A stretch of DNA of 53,940 bases from Dyella sp. EPa41 (GTDB lineage Bacteria > Pseudomonadota > Gammaproteobacteria > Xanthomonadales > Rhodanobacteraceae), in the NCBI RefSeq assembly GCF_016586165.1, contig NZ_BCPR01000030.1:1-53940 (forward strand), in the 5' to 3' direction. Position 1 is the stretch's first letter; each line of letters opens with the position of its first letter. A program made the translations under genes and the position numbers. This document shows positions 9,435 to 15,751 of this stretch, piece by piece. The notes beneath the pieces are model-generated. The model ran no database searches and had not been told where the DNA came from. It saw nothing but the letters and a program-made list of their open reading frames with translations.

Positions 9435-11108
9435 TCAGGCCAATGCCTGCTGGTGCACCCCTCGTACCGCGCGACCCGACGGATCAGCCGCCGATGCAAA
9501 GGCCGGGTCCCACGCCAACGCCGCCGGTGAGGAACACGCGATGGATTTGCCGCCCGGCACTGTTTCCGCGCAGGCCTGCCCCGGATAGAACTTCTCGAAG
9601 ATGCGGCGATACAGGTACGCCTCCTTGGTGGCCGGCGTATTGTGCGGGTAGCGCGTGGCCGCCGCCGCAAACTCGCGATCGCTCACCGCCTGTTCCGCAT
9701 GCGCCTTCAGCCCATCGATCCAGCCATAGCCCACGCCGTCGCTGAACTGTTCCTTCTGCCGCCACAGGATCTCGTCGGGAAGCGCACCCTGGAACGCCTC
9801 GCGCAACACGGCTTTCTCGATGCGCCCCTGCCCGGCCATCTTGTGCCGCGCATCCATGCCCATGGCGACGTCGAGGAATTCGAGATCGAGGAATGGCACG
9901 CGTGCTTCCACGCCCCACGCCATCATCGACTTGTTCGCACGCAGGCAATCGTAGCTGTGCAGCGCATCCAGCTTGCGCACGGTTTCCTCATGGAAGGCCT
10001 CGGCCGAAGGCGCCTTGTGGAAATACAGGTAGCCGCCAAAGATCTCGTCCGAGCCCTCGCCGGACAGCACCATCTTGACGCCCATGGCCTTGATGCGGCG
10101 TGCGAGCAGGTACATCGGCGTGGAGGCACGGATGGTGGTGACGTCGTAGGTCTCGATGTGGCGGATCACTTCCGGCAGCGCATCCAGGCCTTCCCAGAAG
10201 GTATAGACAAAGCCATGGTGCACCGTGCCCAGCGCATCCGCCGCCACCTGCGCGGCGGCGAGATCGGGCGAGCCTTCCAGGCCGATCGCGAAGGAATGCA
10301 GCCGGGGCCACCAGGCCTCGGCCTGGTCATTGTCCTCCACGCGCCGACGCGCGAATCGTGCAGCGCACGCGGCCACCAGCGACGAATCGAGGCCACCCGA
10401 CAGCAACACGCCATACGGCACGTCGGTCATCAGCTGTCGATGTACCGCCTGCTCGAACGCTTCGCGCAACGCCTCCGGCGCCACGTCGTGGCCCTGGGTC
10501 TGCGCGTAGTCCCGCCAATCCTTTCGGTAGTACCGCCGCAACTCGCCATCGGCGCTGTCATAGACCTGGCCCGGAGGAAACGGCGCGACGTCGTTGCAGA
10601 TGCCCACCAGCGCCTTCATCTCGGAAGCGACGCACAAGCGGCCCTCGCTGTCATGCCCCCAATACAGCGGACAGACGCCGATCGGATCACGCGCGATGAT
10701 GTAGCGCGCGCTTTCGCTGTCCCACAAAGCGAAAGCGAAGATGCCGTTGAGCCGCCCCACCCATTCCACCGGCGACGCCACTTCGCGATACAGCGCATTG
10801 ATCACCTCGCAGTCCGAGCCGGTGGTGAAGTCGTAAGCGCTGGCGGCACGCAACTGGCGATGGTTGTAGATCTCGCCGTTCACGGCCAGCGCCAGGCCGC
10901 CGTCCCGCGAACGCAGCGGCTGCGCGCCACTGGCCGGGTCGACGATGGCCAGGCGCTCGTGCACGAGGATGACACCGGCGTCGACGAAGACACCGCTCCA
11001 GTCCGGACCACGATGGCGCTGGCGCTGGGAAAGCTCCAGCGCCTGCTGCCGCAGGGCGGCGAGATCATCGCCAGGCTGGAGGTCGAACATGCCGAAGATC
11101 GAACACAT
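9435..11108 (-). CDS. asnB: Asparagine synthase B (glutamine-hydrolysing)
   Basis: 557 residues. It makes asparagine from aspartate, glutamine and ATP. The start at 11108 gives MCSIFGMFDL, placing the catalytic Cys as residue 2 after Met removal, which fixes the start. The N-terminal Ntn glutaminase domain (1-about 200, with RLAIVDPASGAQPL and NGEIYNH) is followed by the synthetase domain with the ATP-binding SGGLDSSLVA motif and GEGSDEIFGGYLYFH. It is preceded by an Asn-rich leader peptide and an intrinsic terminator that look like an attenuator. The stop is close to the REP elements. The last 30 or so residues are poorly typical and may be variable. Confidence 0.96.
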   Translation of the reverse strand: MCSIFGMFDLQPGDDLAALRQQALELSQRQRHRGPDWSGVFVDAGVILVHERLAIVDPASGAQPLRSRDGGLALAVNGEIYNHRQLRAASAYDFTTGSDCEVINALYREVASPVEWVGRLNGIFAFALWDSESARYIIARDPIGVCPLYWGHDSEGRLCVASEMKALVGICNDVAPFPPGQVYDSADGELRRYYRKDWRDYAQTQGHDVAPEALREAFEQAVHRQLMTDVPYGVLLSGGLDSSLVAACAARFARRRVEDNDQAEAWWPRLHSFAIGLEGSPDLAAAQVAADALGTVHHGFVYTFWEGLDALPEVIRHIETYDVTTIRASTPMYLLARRIKAMGVKMVLSGEGSDEIFGGYLYFHKAPSAEAFHEETVRKLDALHSYDCLRANKSMMAWGVEARVPFLDLEFLDVAMGMDARHKMAGQGRIEKAVLREAFQGALPDEILWRQKEQFSDGVGYGWIDGLKAHAEQAVSDREFAAAATRYPHNTPATKEAYLYRRIFEKFYPGQACAETVPGGKSIACSSPAALAWDPAFASAADPSGRAVRGVHQQALA

Positions 11109-11149
11109 GGGTGAGAGGTTCCTTGTTGTCTTTCGCGGAGCGGAAAAAC

Positions 11150-11178
11150 AAAAAGGCCCGCGGTGAGCGGGCCTTTTT
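11150..11178 (-). terminator. Intrinsic terminator in the asnB leader (attenuator stem)
   Basis: A perfect 12-bp stem, AAAAAGGCCCGC / GCGGGCCTTTTT, with a 5-nt loop. On the minus strand it is followed by TTTTTGTTTTT. It lies between the Asn-rich leader ORF and the asnB start (41 nt before the ATG), so it would stop transcription before asnB. The stem also reads as a terminator on the plus strand. Confidence 0.85.
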
Positions 11179-11203
11179 GCGTGTGTATGTCGAGCTTTGC
11201 TGC

Positions 11204-11332
11204 TTACACGCCGGCCCACCCGTCGATGCGGGTATTGTTATTGGCGTTACGGTTGTTCAGCGCGCGCAGCTGCTCGTTCGCCAGCGCGGAGGCAGCGGCC
11301 ATGGCAATCATGCGGGCGTGAACGGAACTCAT
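11204..11332 (-). CDS. Asn-rich leader peptide of asnB (42 residues)
   Basis: The ORF starts at an ATG (11332) with GGTGA about 10 nt upstream and stops with TAA at 11204. The product begins MSSVHARMIAMAAASALANE and ends TRIDGWAGV. Seven of 42 residues are Asn, and six fall in the eight-residue stretch 26-33 (NNRNANNN), encoded by AAC AAC CGT AAC GCC AAT AAC AAT. This clustering directly before an alternative hairpin and a terminator, upstream of asparagine synthase, is what an amino-acid attenuation leader looks like. It probably has no function as a protein. Confidence 0.75.
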   Translation of the reverse strand: MSSVHARMIAMAAASALANEQLRALNNRNANNNTRIDGWAGV

Positions 11333-11383
11333 GCCAACGACTTCACCACAGGCCGCGCGCCGTGGCAAGCGGTAGAAAAGGTT

Positions 11384-11776
11384 TCATTTGTTTCCTTCCT
11401 CGTCCGCCGGGCGCGCTTCGCTGATCCAGGCCACTGCATCGTCGAACTCGATGTTGCGGAAAAGCTTGAACTGGGCCGGGACGGCAAAGCCCATGGCCAG
11501 GGCGGCGACGCGAAGCCATTGCACATCGCTCACCAGCGCCACGCGCTCCCAGCCGCTGAAGTGCCGGAAGCCCAGCATGGCGTCTTCCCACATCGCGCCC
11601 GGATCGAAACCGGTGAAGTCCGGGCCTACGTGATAAAGCAGCCGAAGCTTGCGATTGAGCGCAAACGCTGCCTCCACGTCGGGCACCAGCACACGCTCGT
11701 AGTCTTGTGCCGTCACCTGCCCGCTTGCGCGAAAACCAAGCGCACCGGGCGGCAATCCACTGATCTGCTCGATCAT
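11384..11776 (-). CDS. SpoIIAA-like (STAS-fold) protein
   Basis: 130 residues resembling the SpoIIAA-like/DUF3478 family. It begins MIEQISGLPPGALGFRASG and has the family features: a GxxAL/DYE segment (VTAQDYERVLVPDVEAAF), LRLLYHVG, the acidic helix AMWEDAMLGFRHFSGWERVALVSD and a C-terminal 'FRNIEFDDAVAWI'. Cytoplasmic; the family has a STAS-like fold but no fixed function. Its TGA (11384) lies 51 nt before the asnB leader ORF, so readthrough into the leader is possible. Its stop overlaps the ATG of a 14-codon ORF (11388-11343, MKPFLPLATARGLW) that ends just before the leader's SD. Confidence 0.7.
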   Translation of the reverse strand: MIEQISGLPPGALGFRASGQVTAQDYERVLVPDVEAAFALNRKLRLLYHVGPDFTGFDPGAMWEDAMLGFRHFSGWERVALVSDVQWLRVAALAMGFAVPAQFKLFRNIEFDDAVAWISEARPADEEGNK

Positions 11777-11873
11777 GTCCGGCCTCCTGACAGCAGTCGC
11801 AAGCTGTATCTCAAAACAACCGTTACGGAGGCGTCACGGATGCCCGGCCATGCGCGGGATCGCGCACTTCGCC

Positions 11874-12164
11874 TCAGCCCTCGCCCTCTTCGGCCTTGCG
11901 CTTCGCGCGGCGCTTGCGAACGCCGGAAGGCGCCGCTTCCGCCGCGGCGATAAGACCCTGCAGATAGGCCACGCCTTCTTCCTCGGGAAAGAAGGCAATG
12001 ACGTCCGCCACGCTTAGCGCGTAGCGATCACGCAACGCCAGGAACTCGCGCCTGGCGCTGTCCATGGGCGATTCCTTCGCATGTTGGCGACGCTGTTCCT
12101 GTGCCTTGTCGAGTGCGGCCAGCTCTTCCTGGAACTGACGATAAGCGTCTTTGCTGATAGTCAT
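11874..12164 (-). CDS. Small hypothetical protein with basic C-terminal tail
   Basis: 96 residues, starting MTISKDAYRQFQEELAALDK. The N-terminal half is predicted to form a charged helix. The middle (DSARREFLALRDRYALSVADVIAFFP) looks like a short helix-turn-helix-like or H-NS-linker-like segment, and the tail GVRKRRAKRKAEEGEG is strongly basic. This layout suggests nucleic-acid binding, but I recognise no family. The frame extends upstream by 28 codons; the ATG at 12164 is preferred because the extension looks unlike protein sequence. Confidence 0.5.
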   Translation of the reverse strand: MTISKDAYRQFQEELAALDKAQEQRRQHAKESPMDSARREFLALRDRYALSVADVIAFFPEEEGVAYLQGLIAAAEAAPSGVRKRRAKRKAEEGEG

Positions 12165-12391
12165 CGCAGCGCATGATGGCGATGGGGGGCCGGCATTGTC
12201 GCATGACGGAAACCGATAACGCACAGACTCGACGACGGATCGGGGCAACCTTGCATCGCGTGCATGACCAGGCCGACATCGACCGGCTCTTCCATAAGTT
12301 TTGCGTTGCTTCCGGCGCGCAAAAAACTTAACCGGTCCCGAACAAGCAGCCCTATAGGCTGATCTTCCAACGACAGCATCGAGGAGCGCCT

Positions 12392-12568
12392 ATGGATCCC
12401 ACGACCCTGGATACGCCGTTCGCAAGCGAGGAGCAGGTTGCGCAGGCCCAGCGCACCTCCGCCGAGCCGGTTGAGGGCTATGTGCTGGACCCGTGGTCCG
12501 GCCTTTATCGCGAAACCGAAGCGGCCTACCGCCATCGCCTGCAGTCTTCCCAGGCCACGCCATCCTGA
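12392..12568 (+). CDS. Small hypothetical protein (58 residues)
   Basis: ATG at 12392 with a strong SD (GAGGAG, 5 nt spacing) and stop TGA at 12568, followed 5 nt later by a strong intrinsic terminator. The product begins MDPTTLDTPFASEEQVAQAQ and contains GYVLDPWSGLYRETEAAYRHR. The aromatic- and charge-rich centre and the complete gene signals support a real gene. No family is recognised; it has no signal peptide or membrane segment. Confidence 0.65.
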   Translation: MDPTTLDTPFASEEQVAQAQRTSAEPVEGYVLDPWSGLYRETEAAYRHRLQSSQATPS

Positions 12569-12573
12569 TTTCC

Positions 12574-12598
12574 AAAACCCCGCTTCGAGCGGGGTTTT
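12574..12598 (+). terminator. Intrinsic terminator after the 58-residue gene
   Basis: AAAACCCCGCT / AGCGGGGTTTT, an 11-bp stem with TCG loop ending in TTTTCTTT. It also serves as a terminator for the convergent GFA gene on the minus strand. Confidence 0.9.
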
Positions 12599-12608
12599 CT
12601 TTGCGCGC

Positions 12609-13022
12609 CTAATCCGCGTGCTCCAAGAACTGCGGCAGATCGTCGGTGATGGTGAACCATGCCGCCTTCGAGCCGACGAAGATGTGCTTGTCCGGCCGTA
12701 TGGATGGCGCGCTGTCCAGCGTGCCCAGCGTGACGTGCACGTACTCGCCGTTTCGAACCACCGAATACAACAGCGAGCCGCAACGGCCGCAATGCACGTC
12801 GTGCGCCTGATGGTCTCCGAAGCGCATGACGTCATCCTCGCCATGCGCCAGCGATAGCTTGTCGCGCTCGATGCCCGCAAAGGGCTTGAAGGCGGAACCG
12901 GTCGCACGGCGACACTGCGAGCAATGGCAGTTGGCCGCGTAGACAAACGCATCCAGCACCAGGTAACGCACGGCGCCGCACAGGCACTGCCCGGCCAACG
13001 GACGCGGTTCTTCGTTGCGCAT
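12609..13022 (-). CDS. GFA (glutathione-dependent formaldehyde-activating/CENP-V) domain protein
   Basis: 137 residues covering one GFA domain. The zinc-binding cysteines are in place: GQCLCGAVRY (Cys13, Cys15), NCHCSQCRRATGSAF (Cys32, Cys34, Cys37) and VHCGRCGSLLY (Cys78, Cys81). Family members are zinc proteins sometimes linked to glutathione adduct handling; the substrate here is unknown. I chose the ATG at 13022 because GGAAGG lies 9 nt upstream; an ATG three codons earlier has no proper spacing. Confidence 0.85.
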   Translation of the reverse strand: MRNEEPRPLAGQCLCGAVRYLVLDAFVYAANCHCSQCRRATGSAFKPFAGIERDKLSLAHGEDDVMRFGDHQAHDVHCGRCGSLLYSVVRNGEYVHVTLGTLDSAPSIRPDKHIFVGSKAAWFTITDDLPQFLEHAD

Positions 13023-13735
13023 CGCTTTCATCCTTCCATCTATCGCATCGGCTGCGAGACACGGCTCGCTCCACACCAGTCTAGGCGATGGCGTTCAGGC
13101 GCCTGCCAACGCTTGAGCTCCTTCACGCGGGTGAAGCCAGGCTTCACGCCATGACCTTGTCAGAAGCGACATGCGAGCACGTATCCCAGAGCTCATCGCC
13201 GCCGATTCTCGTCGAATGCCAGCGGGGTCGCAGAGTGCGCGAGCGTACGGAAACCCCCGGTTTTTTCTTGCGTCAGGCCTACGGTCGCGTCTGCAAACAC
13301 GGTTCGATCACAAAAAATCGACAGATATAACCAAAATTTGATCAACGCTTAGATCGATTCGCTAGACTCACTCCCCGCCAGCGATCGCCCCGTGCGTCAT
13401 TACCGGGAGCGCGCGATCCACCCCCGCCCTGGAAGGCGGTATCGACCGGAACCGGCTGCTTTTTCCGCCGGGCCCGCGCCGACCATCCGCGTGGTACGTC
13501 ATCGTCGCTGGCTACCCAAACGGTTCTCCGCTCTCCACCTCTTGCCTCGTGCACAGGGGAAGGGGAGGCCGTGCTACGGACGATCTTCACCAGTGCTCGG
13601 AGGAGCACGACACAACCCGATGCCACCGACTTTCTACGTGGCGTCGCCGTCATGTCGTGGCGCCAACACCTGCATGCGCGCCACTCATTCCAATTCCGGG
13701 TAGGGATCGCCCACGTACGCGAAAAAACTTAATCA
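13023..13735. other. Long intergenic region upstream of the glycosidase-like gene
   Basis: About 710 bp with no supportable gene. It has a small hairpin (CTTCAC/GTGAAG near 13121-13136). The AT-rich stretch 13305-13370 holds a possible promoter: TTGATC at 13338 and GCTAGA at 13361, 17 bp apart. If that promoter serves the gene at 13736, the 5' UTR would be about 360 nt. The long open frames here lack SD sites and look like GC-rich noise. Confidence 0.4.
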
Positions 13736-14713
13736 ATGAAGAAATTCGCCATTGCCGCAAAGAAGTTCCTTGTACCCGTCGCCGTCTCGGCAGCGCTTTA
13801 TGCCGCGTCGGCTCCCCTGTCGCTGAGCGCCAACGCGCAGGCGGCCGCCACGATCAAGGCACCGATCTACGGTGTCACCCTGGACGATGTGTCCAACATC
13901 AACGCGATCGTCACCTCGCTCACCAAGCTGCCGTACAAGCCCACCGTGCGCGTCGTGTTCGATCCGGGCACGACGGCCGCCGAGTACTACCCTGCCCTCG
14001 TCAAGCTGCACACCGTCGCCTACGTGATGGGCGAGATCATGGACTCGTACTACTTCCCGACGGACATCAACACGTACACCGCCCGCACCAAGGAGCTGGT
14101 GAACGGCCTGAACGGCACGGTTGACGTGTGGGAGATCGCCAACGAGATCAACGGCGAGTGGCTGCGCGCGAATCCGAATGGCAGCAACACCACGGTCAAC
14201 GCGCAGGAAACCGCCATTGGCCAGATGGTCGCCGCTGCGCACTCGATCGTGAAGGCCGCGGGTGGCAAGACCGCCGTCACGCTGTATTACAACCAGGATC
14301 CCAAGGGCAACAACTGCTGGGAGAAGACCGTCGACAACTGGCGCACCTGGCCCACGACCTTCCTGCCCAGCAACGTGCTGCAGAACACCGACTACGCGTT
14401 GTTCAGCTATTACCCGTACCAGGACTGCCCGGGCCTGACGCCCAACTGGACGACGGACTTCGCCGCCCTCGAGGCCATGTTCCCCAATGCCAAGGTCGGC
14501 TTCGGCGAGATCGGCACGTCCAGCATCAATGCGCCGGTGTCGGTGCAGAACAACCTGATCACCACGTACTACCCGATGGTCAACACGATGAAGGATCCCA
14601 AGTTCATCGGTGGCGTGTTCTGGTGGAACTACGCCGAGCAGATGGTTCCGTACACCAAGTCGTACTTCACCACCCTGAAGAACACCATTGCTCCGCTGAA
14701 GGCTCCGCAGTAA
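13736..14713 (+). CDS. Secreted glycosidase-like TIM-barrel protein
   Basis: 325 residues. A basic start and hydrophobic segment (MKKFAIAAKKFLVPVAVSAALYAASAPLSLSANAQA) is a signal peptide. The mature protein has the hallmarks of clan GH-A hydrolases: WEIANEINGEW, where Glu137 after Asn matches the acid/base position, and VGFGEIGT, where Glu258 matches the nucleophile position, ending with GGVFWWNYAEQ. This supports a retaining glycosidase or transglycosidase; the substrate is not visible. Its position beside the nfrA/nfrB-like operon suggests it acts on that exopolysaccharide. A terminator follows. Confidence 0.7.
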   Translation: MKKFAIAAKKFLVPVAVSAALYAASAPLSLSANAQAAATIKAPIYGVTLDDVSNINAIVTSLTKLPYKPTVRVVFDPGTTAAEYYPALVKLHTVAYVMGEIMDSYYFPTDINTYTARTKELVNGLNGTVDVWEIANEINGEWLRANPNGSNTTVNAQETAIGQMVAAAHSIVKAAGGKTAVTLYYNQDPKGNNCWEKTVDNWRTWPTTFLPSNVLQNTDYALFSYYPYQDCPGLTPNWTTDFAALEAMFPNAKVGFGEIGTSSINAPVSVQNNLITTYYPMVNTMKDPKFIGGVFWWNYAEQMVPYTKSYFTTLKNTIAPLKAPQ

Positions 14714-14793
14714 CGCGGATCGGGTTTCCGCCGGAAGGTGGTGCGAAACCCGCTGTCGCCGCCGCCAGGCGACAAGGCCCTTGCACCGCCATC

Positions 14794-14820
14794 GAAACGC
14801 CCCGCAAGGGGCGTTTCTTC
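14794..14820 (+). terminator. Intrinsic terminator after the glycosidase-like gene
   Basis: GAAACGCCCC / GGGGCGTTTC with GCAA loop and TTCTTTT tail, 80 nt after the stop; it may also serve the convergent ybcH-like gene. Confidence 0.85.
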
Positions 14821-14845
14821 TTTTCGGCCATGGCAACCGTCTCTT

Positions 14846-15751
14846 CTAGCGTTGCAGGATCCCGCCAGCGGCAGGGAGATAGCGCAATTCGAAGAAGACG
14901 CTGTCGCCCTGGCATGGCGCACGCTGCGCGAGTACTTCACCGGCGTCCGCAGGAGACAGCGCCGTCGCGGTGAAAGCCTTGTCGCTGCCGGTCTGGCGGA
15001 ACAGCTCATAGACGAAGCCCTGGGCATGCGATTGCGCACACCGCCCGGCCGCCGCCATGTAAAGCTGCCTTGCGCCCTGCTCCAGCCGCTGCGTGCCCGC
15101 GCCGTCCTGCACCCATGTACGCACGCCGCTGCGCTGCACGTCTTCCACCAGGTCGGCGTAACGGTCCGGCGTCATATGCCCCGCGAAGAAGGACGTCACA
15201 TAGATGGGCCTCGATACGATGCCATCGAGCTGCCGCTGTTCTTCGACCAGATAATCGCGCAGCTGCGCGCGGGCCTTGGGATCGTTCCAGCGGACGTCAT
15301 CGATCTCCATCGGCAGATACCAGCCTGCGATCGCCGCTCCCCCGAGATCGCCGGCCCATCGATGGGCGACCTCGGCGTTTCGCCGCGACAACGTGCGCAG
15401 GTAGTCGGCCATGTCCTGGCCTTTCTTCTGGTCCTGCAGGGTGAAGAAAGCCGGATCGCTGCCCAGCCCCAGCACGATATGCAGCCCGGCGGCATGCGCA
15501 TCACGCACGCGCTGCAACAACCACGCATGTTCATCGGGCGCCGCGAACGCATCGCCGTACTGCGTCCATTGCACGACCAGCGTGTCGAAGCCCTGCTGGC
15601 GCACCTCGGCGAACAGCTTGGGCCATTGGTCCTGCGCGACGTCGCGGTCGCGACGCTGCGGCTGGTAGATGATCGCGGTCGTTGCCGAGGCCCACAGCGG
15701 GACGACGACGAGCAGCACGGCGGCAAGCCAGCGCAGCGATGGCCTCACCAT
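14846..15751 (-). CDS. YbcH-like DUF4434 protein, periplasmic
   Basis: 301 residues with a signal peptide (MVRPSLRWLAAVLLVVVPLWASA). The mature part looks like a TIM-barrel glycosidase-like DUF4434 domain: TTAIIYQPQRRD, GFDTLVVQWTQYGD, LHIVLGLGSDPAFF, IAGWYLPMEIDDVRW, RPIYVTSFFAG and VRTWVQDG. The WYLPMEIDD segment holds acidic residues at the position expected for catalysis. Its ATG overlaps the nfrA stop by 7 nt, so it is the last gene of the wecB-nfrB-nfrA-ybcH operon. E. coli has ybcH next to nfrA, which supports the name. A role in polymer trimming or release is inferred. Confidence 0.75.
   Translation of the reverse strand: MVRPSLRWLAAVLLVVVPLWASATTAIIYQPQRRDRDVAQDQWPKLFAEVRQQGFDTLVVQWTQYGDAFAAPDEHAWLLQRVRDAHAAGLHIVLGLGSDPAFFTLQDQKKGQDMADYLRTLSRRNAEVAHRWAGDLGGAAIAGWYLPMEIDDVRWNDPKARAQLRDYLVEEQRQLDGIVSRPIYVTSFFAGHMTPDRYADLVEDVQRSGVRTWVQDGAGTQRLEQGARQLYMAAAGRCAQSHAQGFVYELFRQTGSDKAFTATALSPADAGEVLAQRAPCQGDSVFFELRYLPAAGGILQR

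Larger units (their letters stand above)
11150..11332 (-). promoter_or_regulatory. Putative asparagine-responsive transcription attenuator of asnB
   Basis: Three parts are visible in minus-strand order: a leader ORF with clustered Asn codons, an alternative hairpin and an intrinsic terminator. ACCCG (11233-11229) can pair with CGGGT just after the Asn codons. GTGGGCC (11219-11213) can instead pair with GGCCCGC (11173-11167), the 5' arm of the terminator. A ribosome stalled at Asn codons would free GTGGGCC to form this antiterminator; a ribosome reaching the stop codon would cover it and let the terminator form. This is the logic of the his/leu/trp attenuators. That it works for Asn here is inference from sequence. 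Confidence 0.75.
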
